A stretch of DNA of 33,401 nt from assembly GCA_021464525.1 (NCBI GenBank), contig JADRCO010000452.1, forward strand, positions 1-33,401, in the 5' to 3' direction. Position numbers and translations under genes: made by a program. This document shows, in pieces, positions 11,570 through 24,998 of this stretch. The notes under the pieces were generated by a model, which was given only the letters and a program-made list of their open reading frames with translations, ran no database searches and was not told where the DNA came from. Each line of letters opens with the position of its first letter. The first letter of the stretch is position 1. This stretch comes from Rhizophagus sp. LPA8_4_AMF. Its lineage: Eukaryota; Glomeromycota; Glomeromycetes; Glomerales; Glomeraceae.

Positions 11570-12742
<1,173 letters not shown>

Positions 12743-15700
12743 CTACCAATCTATTTTTTTATCACCACACCCAACTGCAGATGTACTTCCCAAAATTTCT
12801 ATATTATTTTTGCTCTTGCTCATTTTCGATAGTTTTTTAGAAACTTTCCATTTATTTGTTCCAAGAATTCGATCAAGTTCTTGCTTGGGAGGAAGATATA
12901 ACCATACGAAATCATCCTCAATTTTAATTTCAAAAGTCATAAGTTTGAGATCCACATCTCCCGATATACATTCACCAGTTTCCAACGCGAAATTTTTCTT
13001 ATGCATTGGACAGCTTACTTTAATCGTACCATTTTCTTCTTCGCCCACTAACCCCTGAGATAATACAAAAGCTCGCTTATGCGGGCACATATTTTGTGTA
13101 GCATACCATTTTGTACGTTCATTGGTATTAAAAATTGCGATTTGTGTGTCTCCATATTTGATAACCTGTCCAGCATCATCTGGGAATGCACTAGATGGAG
13201 CAATCTTCACCCATTTCTTTGATTCCAAATTTGCTGATTTCTTAACTTCACTAATGTCTTTTTCAGTGACTGCACATTCTTTTGGCCAATCTGCCGGACG
13301 GGATTGACCACGTTCACTTATACATTCAATTCCATCAACGGTTTCATCCGTATTTATAAATTGAGTGAAATCCTCACGTCTTTTTGGGTCTCGCACAACT
13401 TTGGCCCACTTTCACATTAAAATATAAAATAAGATAAATTTATAATACATACAGCATATTTTCCTACTTATATAATTCCCTTACCTCACATTCATAGGAA
13501 TAAATTAATCGAGCCATGTCTTCTTCCAATTCTGCGCAAATGCCAAGATGATCATCAATAATAATTTTTTTAAGATACTAAATAACGTAATAGGCATGGA
13601 GAAAGGATGTTAAATACAAATATTATTAGTTATTTTAATACCCGCCCATTCCTTTTGTAATATATTTTTCATTGTTTTTTTTTCTATATTGCTTTAAACA
13701 TTAAATTGATAACAAAATAACTCACTTCAATTCCTCCTTCCATTTTTTCTAGCCATCTTGCTGTACGCGTCAATCTATCAGCAGTATGGATATAATACAT
13801 TAAAAACCTATCGATATATTTGACGGCGAGTTCTTCCGAAATATCCTTTGCCAGTAAAACAGCATGCTTTGGTTTAGCTCCACCATTACCACAGACATAT
13901 AAGTTATAACCACTATCGGTTGCAATGAGGCCAAAATCTTTTCCTTGAGCCTAAAAAAAAGAAGCCATATTAGACAGGAATTTAATAACATCAAAACAAT
14001 AGGAACGAAGGTAAAATACGTGATACTTTCTTCTGCACATTCTCTAATGCAACCAGAGACGGCGGCTTTAATCTTATGAGGAGCTCTAATTCCTTTATAC
14101 CGATTTTCTATTTCAATAGCAAAGGCTACGCTATTTCCTTGACCTTATCAAGTGAAAAAAAAATGATTAAAATTTTGTTCGCAAAAGAAAGACTGTGAAA
14201 ATTCAATTATTACCATAACGACACCACTCTGAACCAACGCTGAAACAAGTAAATCGTAAAAAATTAATATTTAGTGAAATGATCATAATATTACGATATA
14301 AAACCTACCAAGATTTTACAGTTCTCAAAGCTTTTCCATAAGCATGGCCGGATTCAAAACCAGCATTAACAAGTTCTTCCCAGATAGTAGGTAAATCTTG
14401 TTTTCTAGCACCAAAAAGATCAATTCTTTGGCCACCAGTAATTTTAGTGTATAATCCATATTTTTTGGCAACTTCCCCTATCACTAGAAGCTTTTCAGGT
14501 GTAATTTCACCTCCAGGTACTCTAGGAATTATCGAATATGTTCCACCACGTTGAATATTCGCAAGATAACGGTCATTCGTGTCTTGTAAATTGGAGTGAT
14601 TAAGAATATGATCATTCCATAAACTAGCTAAAATTGACGCGACAGCTGGTTTACAGATTTCACATCCATGAGTTCCATTTTTGCCGACCTTTTCAATAAT
14701 GTCTTTGAAATTTGTCAATTTTTTTATTTTGACAACTTGAAATAATTCAGCACGTGTTAAACCGAAATGAGGACAAAGCGCATTAGTCACCACGTGACCT
14801 AATGCTTTCATTTCAACCTCGAAAATTTCTGTTACGGTCGGAAGACATCCACCGCATCCTGTACCGGCCTTTGTACATGATTTAATTTGACCAATAGAAC
14901 GACACTCTTCGATTTTAACTGCGTCCCGAATTTGCCCTTTTGATACATTATTACATGAACTTGTATAATAAAATTAGTAAGGTAAGTAAAGTTTCGTGAT
15001 TTTCAATTTTAAACACGCTGATAGGAGATTAGCAATTAAACATACCAAATTTGAGCTTCATCAGGAAGATCATCTGCACCGGGAGCTTGACCGGATTTAA
15101 CACCAAGAATAAGCTCGCCGGGAGCAACAGTTAAAACTTTCTTTGATTTCATTAGAGCGTGTAGTTTAGTATAATCATCTGTATCACCGACCATAATACC
15201 ACCGAGCAAGTATTTGCCATCCTTTGTGAATAAAAGTTTTTTATACACAGAGCCAAAGGGATCGTTGTATACCAAAGGCATCGCCACATCTTTACTAGCA
15301 GTATAGTCACCAAAACTGGCAACGTGAACTCCCAAAAGTTTAAGTTTACATGACAAATCTCCTCCCAAGAATCGTTTATCTCCACCTGTCAAGTTACTTG
15401 CAACAACATCAGCCATATCATAACCAGGTACAACAAGACCATAAATCATACCACCATATAAAGCGACTTCACCGATTGCGTAAACGTTAGGGTCGCTTGT
15501 TTGTAGACGATCATCAACAAAGACGCCGCCACGTTGGTGTGTCGAAATTCCTGATGTTTTAGCGAGTTCATCACGTGGACGAATACCCGCAGCAACAATA
15601 ACTAAATCCAATTCAATTGTGTCATTTTCAAACCGAATTCCTGAAACCTTGCCATCTTCGTCAGTAGTAATTTCCTTTGGTGGAATACCAAGAATACATT

Positions 15701-16414
15701 TAATTCCTAATTTATCGATTTCATCTTTAAGCATTTCTCCACCTGTAGTATCTAATTGTCTTGCCATTAATACTGGAGCAACTTCAACGATCGTTACATC
15801 CAATCCCAAATCCATCAAAGCTTTAGCGGCTTCAAGACCAAGTAAACCACCCCCAATTACTGCACCACGTTTTGATTTTTTGCCATAATTGATAATTTCG
15901 TTCAAATCATTGAGGGTACGATATACAAATACACCAGTTTTATTCCAACCAGGGATCGGTGGTACAAACGGATAAGATCCTGTAGCCAAAATACACGTGT
16001 CATAAGATACGGATACGCCATTTCCCGATATTACACGTTTTGTAGCCGTGTCGATACAAGTTGCTTTCTCGTTTATGTGAACAGTCACATCATTCTCCGA
16101 ATACCAACTTAGAGGTTGCATCAACATTCGTTCTTCTTCTCGATGAGAAAAGAATTGGGTTAAACCGACCCTGTTATATGCAACTTTAAATAACAAAATA
16201 ACAAAAATAACACAGAATTTAATAATTAAACGATCCAAATTATAAATCGGTTAAAATTTAAAAAAATCTTACCATGAGCTTCTTCACAAAATACTTCTAC
16301 TCTAAATTGGTGTTTTGTGTCATATTTTAATAACTTTTCAATAAATGATAGGGCGACCATACCAAGACCACAAACCACTACGGTACGTTTGTCGTCAACT
16401 TTGTTAAGTGCCAT
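12743..16414 (-). CDS. niiA: NAD(P)H nitrite reductase (siroheme, FAD, Rieske)
   Basis: Eight exons: 16414-16273, 16183-15046, 14959-14309, 14239-14214, 14143-14031, 13950-13726, 13577-13485, 13408-12743; 1017 aa. It reduces nitrite to ammonium in assimilation (cytosol). Order: FAD/NAD(P)H oxidoreductase domain (about 1-420; VVVCGLGMVA, GGGLLGLEAA); BFD-like [2Fe-2S] domain from C427 (CSCNNV...CTKAGTGCGGC); nitrite/sulphite reductase half with siroheme/[4Fe-4S] cysteines C644, C650, C684, C688 (SCVGSEWC, GCIRECAE); C-terminal Rieske domain with C904/H906 and C929/H932. All cofactor ligands are present. Odd: the intron 14030-13951 has no usable GT donor. The family-consistent, in-phase junction is GA...AG, whereas the nearby GT shifts the frame and meets a stop. 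So this is a non-canonical intron, a 4-nt insertion or a sequence error. A GATA-rich promoter lies upstream. Confidence 0.92.
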
Positions 16415-16530
16415 AATATATTTTTAGTTTAAGCAGAATTGCTGAAATGAGAACAAGTGGGGCTTCAATATATAAATCATTTTGAAGTCACGGGATCATT
16501 ATTTTTTTTTTTTTTCAACGCGCAATGCGT

Positions 16531-16575
16531 GATAATCTTATCGAATCGTTTGCAAAATAATTAAGATAAGATAAA
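16531..16575. promoter_or_regulatory. GATA-factor-like cluster in the nitrite reductase promoter
   Basis: Four GATA cores in 45 bp: GATAAT at 16531, CTTATC (inverted GATAAG) at 16537-16542, and overlapping GATAAG/GATAAA at 16565-16575. They lie 117-161 bp upstream of the nitrite reductase ATG. Fungal nitrite reductase genes are classic targets of AreA/NIT2 GATA factors that bind HGATAR, so the placement fits nitrogen control. Binding is inferred. Confidence 0.55.
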
Positions 16576-16582
16576 GACACGA

Positions 16583-16930
16583 ACGGCAAAGAACGGATCA
16601 ACGCATTTAAATCCTTTTCTCTCCGTGGTACAATAAAAGTTTAGTGTTTCACTAACAGCTTTAGTCTACAAATAAATAGTTTTAATAAATGATTGACATT
16701 TAGGTACTTTACGTAATAATAAAACGGCAAAGAACGGATCAACACATTTAAACGGAATAAATTCTTTCTCCCTGTGATACAATAATATTACTGACGGTTT
16801 AGTTTACAAATAAGCGTCCTCGAATAAATGATTGCCATACAAAATACTATTTGATCCAGGAATAATGAAACAAAACGGCAGAGAACGGATCAACGCATTC
16901 TCCCTGTGTCCTGTGATACAATATAATTAA
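16583..16930. repeat. Triplicated ~145-bp promoter-region repeat
   Basis: Three direct copies of a block starting CGGCAAAGAACGGATCAAC at 16584, 16735 and 16876 (the third reads CGGCAGAG), spaced 151 and 141 bp. Each is followed by a CTCCGTG/CTCCCTGTG then TACAATA motif. The first two copies also share TTAGTNTACAAATAA and AATAAATGATTG. The array lies in the 1033-bp divergent spacer between the nitrite reductase and SF3B6 genes. Copies differ by substitutions and small indels, so they are not recent. Confidence 0.8.
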
Positions 16931-17447
16931 TTTTTACTTTATAAAGAACTATACATGATCCATAAAACATTGTTTTGTAAATATGAAATTTGTTTGATTT
17001 CCGTTATCTTATCTGAAAAAAAAAGCCGAAATGATTAGATTTACACTTGCACGTAATAATTGGCCCGGCGAAATGATCATGGGCTATACGCTACACGTAA
17101 GTCCCGATTGCCTCAAAAAACTTTTTCCTTAAAGAAACTGAGATGACAAATTTCAATTCAAGTAAAATTTGGCAGAAAAGAAGAGTATTCATTTTGCTAT
17201 TGCGGTAGCCTAAATACCCTATTTTCTAAAGAAAGGTAAAGAAATAATTTCGGGGATCATACTTTTAATAAAAAAATTCAATACAATTTCGGGTACCGTA
17301 TTATTTATTAATTAATTTGAGAGCCATATCTCAACCAATCAGAATCTTTTACCTTTTGTAACATGTGATATACTGTAAAAGTACGAATTTTTTTACTTTG
17401 TTGAATTCAAGTCTCTTTTTTCTGTTCAATAACGCTACTTTACAAAA
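16931..17447. other. Right part of the nitrite reductase/SF3B6 divergent spacer
   Basis: About 500 bp without an ORF. It must hold the SF3B6 promoter. Inverted and direct GATAAG-type sites also occur near 17004-17012, far from the nitrite reductase start. Nothing else that I can support. Confidence 0.4.
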
Positions 17448-18039
17448 ATGGCTATGGCAGCTTCAGCAAAAAACCGGAATGTAACGTTTAATATTCTTAG
17501 TTTATTTACTGATCTCTTTTAAAAACTTAAATCTAAGATATCTTTGCGACTTGATCAATTAGGCCCGGTTACCACCCGAAGTAAATCGAGTATTATTTGT
17601 AAGGAATCTTCCATTCAATATTACTTCCGAAGAAATGTACGATATTTTCGGAAAGTATGGTGCGATACGTCAAATACGATTGTAAGTTCGTAATTTTCAT
17701 ATTCAGTAAAAAATCAAATTTATGGTTTAACCTTTTCCTGTTCGTAGAGGCTGTGAAAAGGATACACGTGGAACAGCATTTGTAGTTTATGAAGATATAT
17801 TTGATGCGAAAGCTGCTTGCGATCATCTTAATGGATTCAATGTTATGGGCAGATATCTTATTGTACTTTATTATCAACCTAATAAAGTTACTAAAAAGAT
17901 GAATCTCCAGAAAAAAGAAGAGGAACTTAGAGAATTAAAGAGGTAAAATTTATTAAGTTTTTAGTCAATTATGTATAATTATTTATCTAATTCTTTTTTC
18001 TACACTAACAGTCGTTATGGCATACCGGATCAAGATTAA
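17448..18039 (+). CDS. SF3B6: SF3b14/p14, U2 snRNP branch-site RRM protein
   Basis: Four exons: 17448-17480, 17563-17681, 17748-17942, 18012-18039; 124 aa (human SF3B6 is 125). One RRM: RNP2-like VLFVRNIPFN and RNP1-like [10 protein letters not shown], then the p14 tail ([13 protein letters not shown]...) that in the human complex packs on SF3B1, and the ending SRYGIPDQD. It is part of the SF3b complex that contacts the branch-point adenosine. The coding sequence ends 73 bp before the convergent URC1 stop, so the 3' UTRs probably overlap. Confidence 0.96.
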
Positions 18040-18112
18040 TTATACTCCAATGTTTGATATTACAATAATATTAAGTAAACACTTCATGATGATAAAATTC
18101 GTTACATATAGA

Positions 18113-20151
18113 TTAGTGTTGAATATCATCCCATTCTCTCCCTCTAACCTTTGTTAATTCTTCTTTGGAAATGACTTTTCCACCGCTAAAGTATCCATCT
18201 GCAATTTTAGCATCAATTTCAACTCTATAATAAACGAACATTTAGTACATTCAAATATATATATATATATATACACGCATATTATGAATTATATTTTTTA
18301 AATATTTACCGAGAATCTGGTGGAACCAATTCATTAGGAATTGGTATGCGTTCGTGAATAGCGATCCCAGATCCAACAATAGCTTCGTATTTCATATTTG
18401 ACATTGACATCATTCGGTCAATCTTGGTGATGCCCAGCCAGTGCAACACATCAGGCATCAACGCTTGAAATCTCATATCTTTAACACCGGCAATATTCTC
18501 TTTAAAGGGTAAATTTTCTTTAATTTTAAATTTAGTTTTATAAAGTTAAAACTTCCTAAAAATACCTGTACGCAAGAAATAATTATCCGCAGTATCACCC
18601 CCCGCGGAACGTTTACGGGCATTATACACGAGATATTTTGTAACTTCACCAAGAGCGCGTCCTTCTTTACGGACTATAAGCAAAGTGATTAGAAAATGTA
18701 GTATGCAGTGAAAGTATTGCTAAATAATGCTTACAATAAACTATAACTCCGGATCCACCATTCTGAGCTTCTTTTACACATTCTTCCATACCAAAAATTA
18801 AATATGGACGACAAGTACAAATGTCGGATCCAAAAACATCAGATCCATTACATTCATCATGTACTCGCACTGTCAGTTTCTTAGATGCATCACTTACATT
18901 TTTCGGATTCCCAAAAATATACACGCTAAGACCCCCAATTGGAGGTAAAAATATTTTAAGATCCGGACGTGTAACTAATTCCGGATACATTCCACCGGTA
19001 TCTTCAAAAAGTGCACGGCGTAATAATCCTTCGTCAATGCCAAATCTTGCTGCTACCCCCGGCAAATACCATACAGGCTCAACTGCAGCTTTTACAACAT
19101 TCAATTCTCCGGTGTCGTTCAAAACAACTTTGCCATCTATCTGTAATCTTCCTTCTTTAACAGAATTTTCAATTTCTGCTAATTTCATATGTGCTCTAGT
19201 AATAGCAATGGTTGGACGAATATCGATTCCTTGAGAAATTTGATTAGCAAAGCAAGTAGTTGCAATATGACCAAAGGGATCGAATGAAACAATTCTATCA
19301 GGGTTTCCCCATTGTGGATGAGGTCCTATTTCTACCGTAGGTTCTGTGTTTTTAAAATCAGGATGGTGATTGGGGTCAAGTGCGCCCATAGCGACTGCCA
19401 AGGCGCGATAGACACAATATGTACCTCCATAAGCGCCAATAGCATTACTAATAACAATATTAACTTAGAACATCGATTATGTAATATTGTAATGTCAAAA
19501 AAATGAAGAATCTAATTTACGCACCGAATCTTAATACTCTTAGGGTGACGAGATGCTACAATTGGACCACGAACGATAGGATCTAATTCACCCCACTTAA
19601 GAGATATTGGCTTAATACCAAACTGATCAGGATATGCTATATGATGAATTATAATGAACCGGCAATGTATTATAAAATAAAAACGAATAGAATGTAATGG
19701 TCTTACTTGTAAGAATAATTAATCTATCGCTATATATTGACTGTTTATTTGATTCGCTACTGGGCTCTAAACTCGCTTTCGATTGTATTCCTTCTGTTTC
19801 CTTCTCATCGACAACAACTATTAATAGAGGTAATGTTAATACACATACGTAAATTTATTTCCTTAAAAACAGGTTCGCAAACCTTTATTTGCAATTACTG
19901 TTGTTTTAGAAATTCTCGTCGTAGGCTCAAGTTTTTCTTGAAGTTTTTTCAATTCTTCTTTGTTTTGAACTTGAAATGAATCAAGCTAAATGTTGCGATT
20001 TCGTTAATAACAATAATGTCGGTTAGATAAATTATTAGAACTAAAATACCTTGAAAGCTAACGACTCTTGTTCCTTTTTCAGGGCTTCGACAGATTCCAA
20101 GATTTTATGAAGTACAGTATCACTTATGTTGGAAGAAACTTCGTCCGTCAT
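18113..20151 (-). CDS. URC1: URC1, GTP cyclohydrolase II-like uracil-catabolism protein
   Basis: Eight exons: 20151-20050, 19985-19883, 19817-19707, 19636-19525, 19447-18735, 18673-18566, 18499-18310, 18224-18113; 516 aa. The C-terminal half is RibA-like: the zinc motif C-x10-C-x-C is C342, C353, C355 (ECNGSDVFGSDICTC), and FRKEGRALG (R386) corresponds to the GTP cyclohydrolase II RQEGRGIG region. The middle (WGELDPIVRGPIVASR, NAIGAYGGTYCVYRALAVA) is specific to the URC1 family rather than riboflavin RibA. The first 34 residues are a charged helix. URC1 is required for the URC route of uracil degradation in Lachancea kluyveri; its exact reaction is not firmly established. It is divergent from the uracil phosphoribosyltransferase gene (377 bp between starts), which supports the pathway call. 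Confidence 0.93.
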
Positions 20152-20528
20152 TTTGTTTCTTTAGTTGCCTTTGTACGAAAATTGGATCAAATAATGAATT
20201 AAAAAGTCAACGCAAGTTAGGCTAGGTAAGGATTCATTATCGGATCATAGGTTGGGGAGATAGGGGTAAATCGATGGAACGTTGGGGTTTCTATTTTTTT
20301 AATAAATTTTAGCCAATCACAATACATAATAAAAGAGGGCGTAAAGTCGATTATCCTTATCAATGTAAGTTGAAAATCCGCATTAATCGGCATGCATGAG
20401 CGTTGAGCATGACATGCATGATTTCTCACGATGTTCGTCGATCCGTAAAACTTTTCTATTCGAAATAGTTCCCGTAAACCGCGTTCGAAAATTCAGATTC
20501 CGCGTCATATTCGATTTTAGCTTCAATA
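20152..20528. promoter_or_regulatory. Shared bidirectional promoter of URC1 and UPRT
   Basis: 377 bp between the two divergent ATGs. It contains two identical CATGCATG palindromes at 20391-20398 and 20413-20420, spaced 22 bp start to start, about two helical turns. The short ORF on the minus strand here has no recognisable content. Confidence 0.55.
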
Positions 20529-21544
20529 ATGCCTCACGTTCATGCTTCCAGTCACCCTTTAGTCGCTCATAAGATCTCCATTCTTCGTAATAAGAACACT
20601 AAGTCAAAACAAATAAGAGAACTTATGCATGAAATTGGTCAACTTCTTGCGTACGAAGCTACTGCTGACTTACCTCTTAAAACTGCAGAGCCTGTATGCT
20701 TAAAATTATAATTATTAAAATTATTAAACAATTTGCCCTGTTTAATTGTAAACTTACACGATATTTTTGTTTATAACAGCAACAAAGTCCCTTGAGTACA
20801 TATTCAAGCGTTGAATTAGCACCTAAAATTGGTCTCGTGCCTATATTAAGATCTGGTATTAGTTTTGTAAATGGTATGATTTTTCAACTCTTAGCATCAT
20901 ATAATTTAGGTTCTAAATTAGTAATTATAGTAATTATGATTTATTTATAAAGCTTTGCAAGAATTGATCCCGACTGCTAGAATTTTACATCTTGGAATTT
21001 TTAGAGAAAAGATATCACTACAACCTGTTGAATATTATAACAAATTACCTTCGGAACCCAATGTAGATCAAGTTATTGTTTTAGAACCAATGATTGCTAC
21101 GGGAGGAACCGCTATTGCCGCAGTTAGCATTTTAAAAGATTGGGGAATAAAGCCTAAGATTAAATTCATTACAGCAGTTGCTTCTCGTCAAGTAAATCTA
21201 ATCTTGTATTAAATTAAAGAGAAGTAGCTTAATTTTAGATTCTAACTTTTAAATGTTTTAGGGTCTCAATAATCTTCATAAAAAATATCCAGACGTCGAA
21301 GTTTTCGTGGGTGTAATAGATGAAATTTTGGATGATCATGGGTAAGAGACTATATGTAATTTAGTGCATTAATATTATTGTGAAATTAATTAATTACATT
21401 CAATTTTTTTATTCAAGTTATATTGTGCCTGGATTAGGTATGTCTTAATAATAAATACTATTATAAGAGAGGATTAAATTTAATTATTTTCTCTTCTCCT
21501 TAGGTGACGCCGGTGATAGATTATTTGATACCCCAAGTGCATAG
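20529..21544 (+). CDS. FUR1: Uracil phosphoribosyltransferase
   Basis: Six exons: 20529-20693, 20780-20873, 20953-21191, 21262-21341, 21418-21437, 21504-21544; 212 aa (E. coli Upp is 208). It makes UMP from uracil and PRPP. Seen: N-terminal [16 protein letters not shown], the PRPP loop [13 protein letters not shown] (about 129-141), and the C-terminal uracil-binding segment [16 protein letters not shown] (194-209), all closely matching the bacterial-type UPRT. The fifth exon is only 20 nt and encodes part of the uracil loop. In the URC pathway this enzyme is URC6/FUR1. It ends 129 bp from the convergent SRP19 stop. Confidence 0.96.
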
Positions 21545-21673
21545 TTTGTCTGGTAGTTGTCATAATATGTATTTTATTTTTAATGTATTATTATTAAATA
21601 TTTAAAAATTTAATATCAGTTCGTAATCCAAAGAATTTAAAAAATTGAATTGTCCTTCTCAAGAAAAAAAAAA

Positions 21674-22506
21674 TTATTTTCTTCCTTTTCTTCCTTTCTT
21701 TTTGGAAGAACCGCTAGCTGAAGATATAGATTGACCAGAAGTTGTAGCTGAAGTGTTTGAACTACCAATATCACCGCCTCCTTTTCCTTCTTTTAGCATA
21801 CCACTAGAAGCAGCAGGAGAATGACTTGGTGGAAATTGTTGCGGATTAATTTTTTGAATTTCTGGTAATGATAATGCTACTCTTTTGATTAATTCTTTAC
21901 CTAGATAAATAAATCCATATATATTATTTATTTATTTCAAAAAGTTGAATTAATTTTAAACTTACGAGTTGGAATTTCCGACTTAAAAAGTGTTTTATCT
22001 TCATTAAACAATTGTACGCGTACTCTACCAGGATTTTCCCAATCACAAGGGTGTCTTTTTTGTGGCTATTTATTATGAAGATTTTATAAATAAATTATAC
22101 TTGCAATTTAGAAATCAGTGGCAAATAACTTACTTCATATAAACAGTTTATTCCTATATTCTTTACAATTTCAGCAATGTCTTTTGCCAAAGGATGTGGG
22201 GAAGCTATATCCTTACTAACTCTTCTTCCTTTCTGTACAGATTTGGTTGAATCGAAATAAATGGGATATAAACATATCCAACTTTATAAAAAATATTTAA
22301 AATTTGTTAATAACTTTAAAACAACGATTTAACTTTTCGAACGTATATAATTATAATTACGATTTATATGCACTATCGTCTGAAGTTATTTTTGAAAATT
22401 TTGATAATTCTGGTAAATAATCCGGTGGATCATCATCTAGATTTATCATTGGAGGTGATGTAGGAAACATATTTAGAGGGGTTTGTTTTTTTGAACCTCT
22501 CGGCAT
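21674..22506 (-). CDS. SRP19: Signal recognition particle subunit SRP19
   Basis: Four exons: 22506-22361, 22281-22134, 22065-21966, 21900-21674; 206 aa. The SRP19 core follows a 48-residue leader: WICLYPIYFDSTKSVQKGRR (RNA-binding loop), HPLAKDIAEIVKNIGINC, then WENPGRVRVQLFNED and RKELIKRVALSLP. It binds helices 6 and 8 of SRP RNA and helps SRP54 assemble (yeast Sec65). The tail is Ser/Gly-rich and ends in a basic KKKGRKGRK, common in SRP19. The leader (LDDDPPDYLPEL) resembles fungal Sec65 extensions. A CACGTG lies 80 bp upstream of the ATG. Confidence 0.94.
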
Positions 22507-22711
22507 TTTTTATAATTTACAATTTACGAACAAGGATAATTGATAAATTTCGCACGCAGATCATATAAAATTTATATGCCGATTGCACGTGATAATGTAT
22601 GTACAGCAGAGTATAATTTTTGGTTTGTATTAAATTTAAATAATCTAAAAAAAATTTTTTTATTTCTTTGTATTACAAAATAGCTATTTTTAAAGAATCG
22701 ATAATAATAAA

Positions 22712-24713
<2,002 letters not shown>

Positions 24714-24998
24714 TTTTGCTTATTCACTTATTCGTAGTAAAAGATTTATAAGAAAGAAGTAAATTTTATTTTAAAAAATATTTTACAAATCTAAAGGATC
24801 ATTTATATACAATTAGGGTTGCGTAATCACCTATTACGGAATGTGGTACGAATCACATGAACTTCACGGCCGATCTTTTATTGTTTATGAATCATACTAT
24901 ACATGACAAAACTAAAATAATGTCTTTGTTTATAACTAATAGATGAATTATTAAAATACTATTTAATATATAATAAATCAACCAACTATAAATACCAA

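Noticed and set aside
14025-14036. GT or GC donor for the nitrite reductase intron
   Set aside because: The GT at 14026-14025 shifts the frame and meets a stop. The GC option deletes two conserved residues (Ala-Glu) and has little donor consensus.
15619-15888. Plus-strand ORF in the nitrite reductase region
   Set aside because: Antisense shadow of the FAD/NAD(P)H domain exon.
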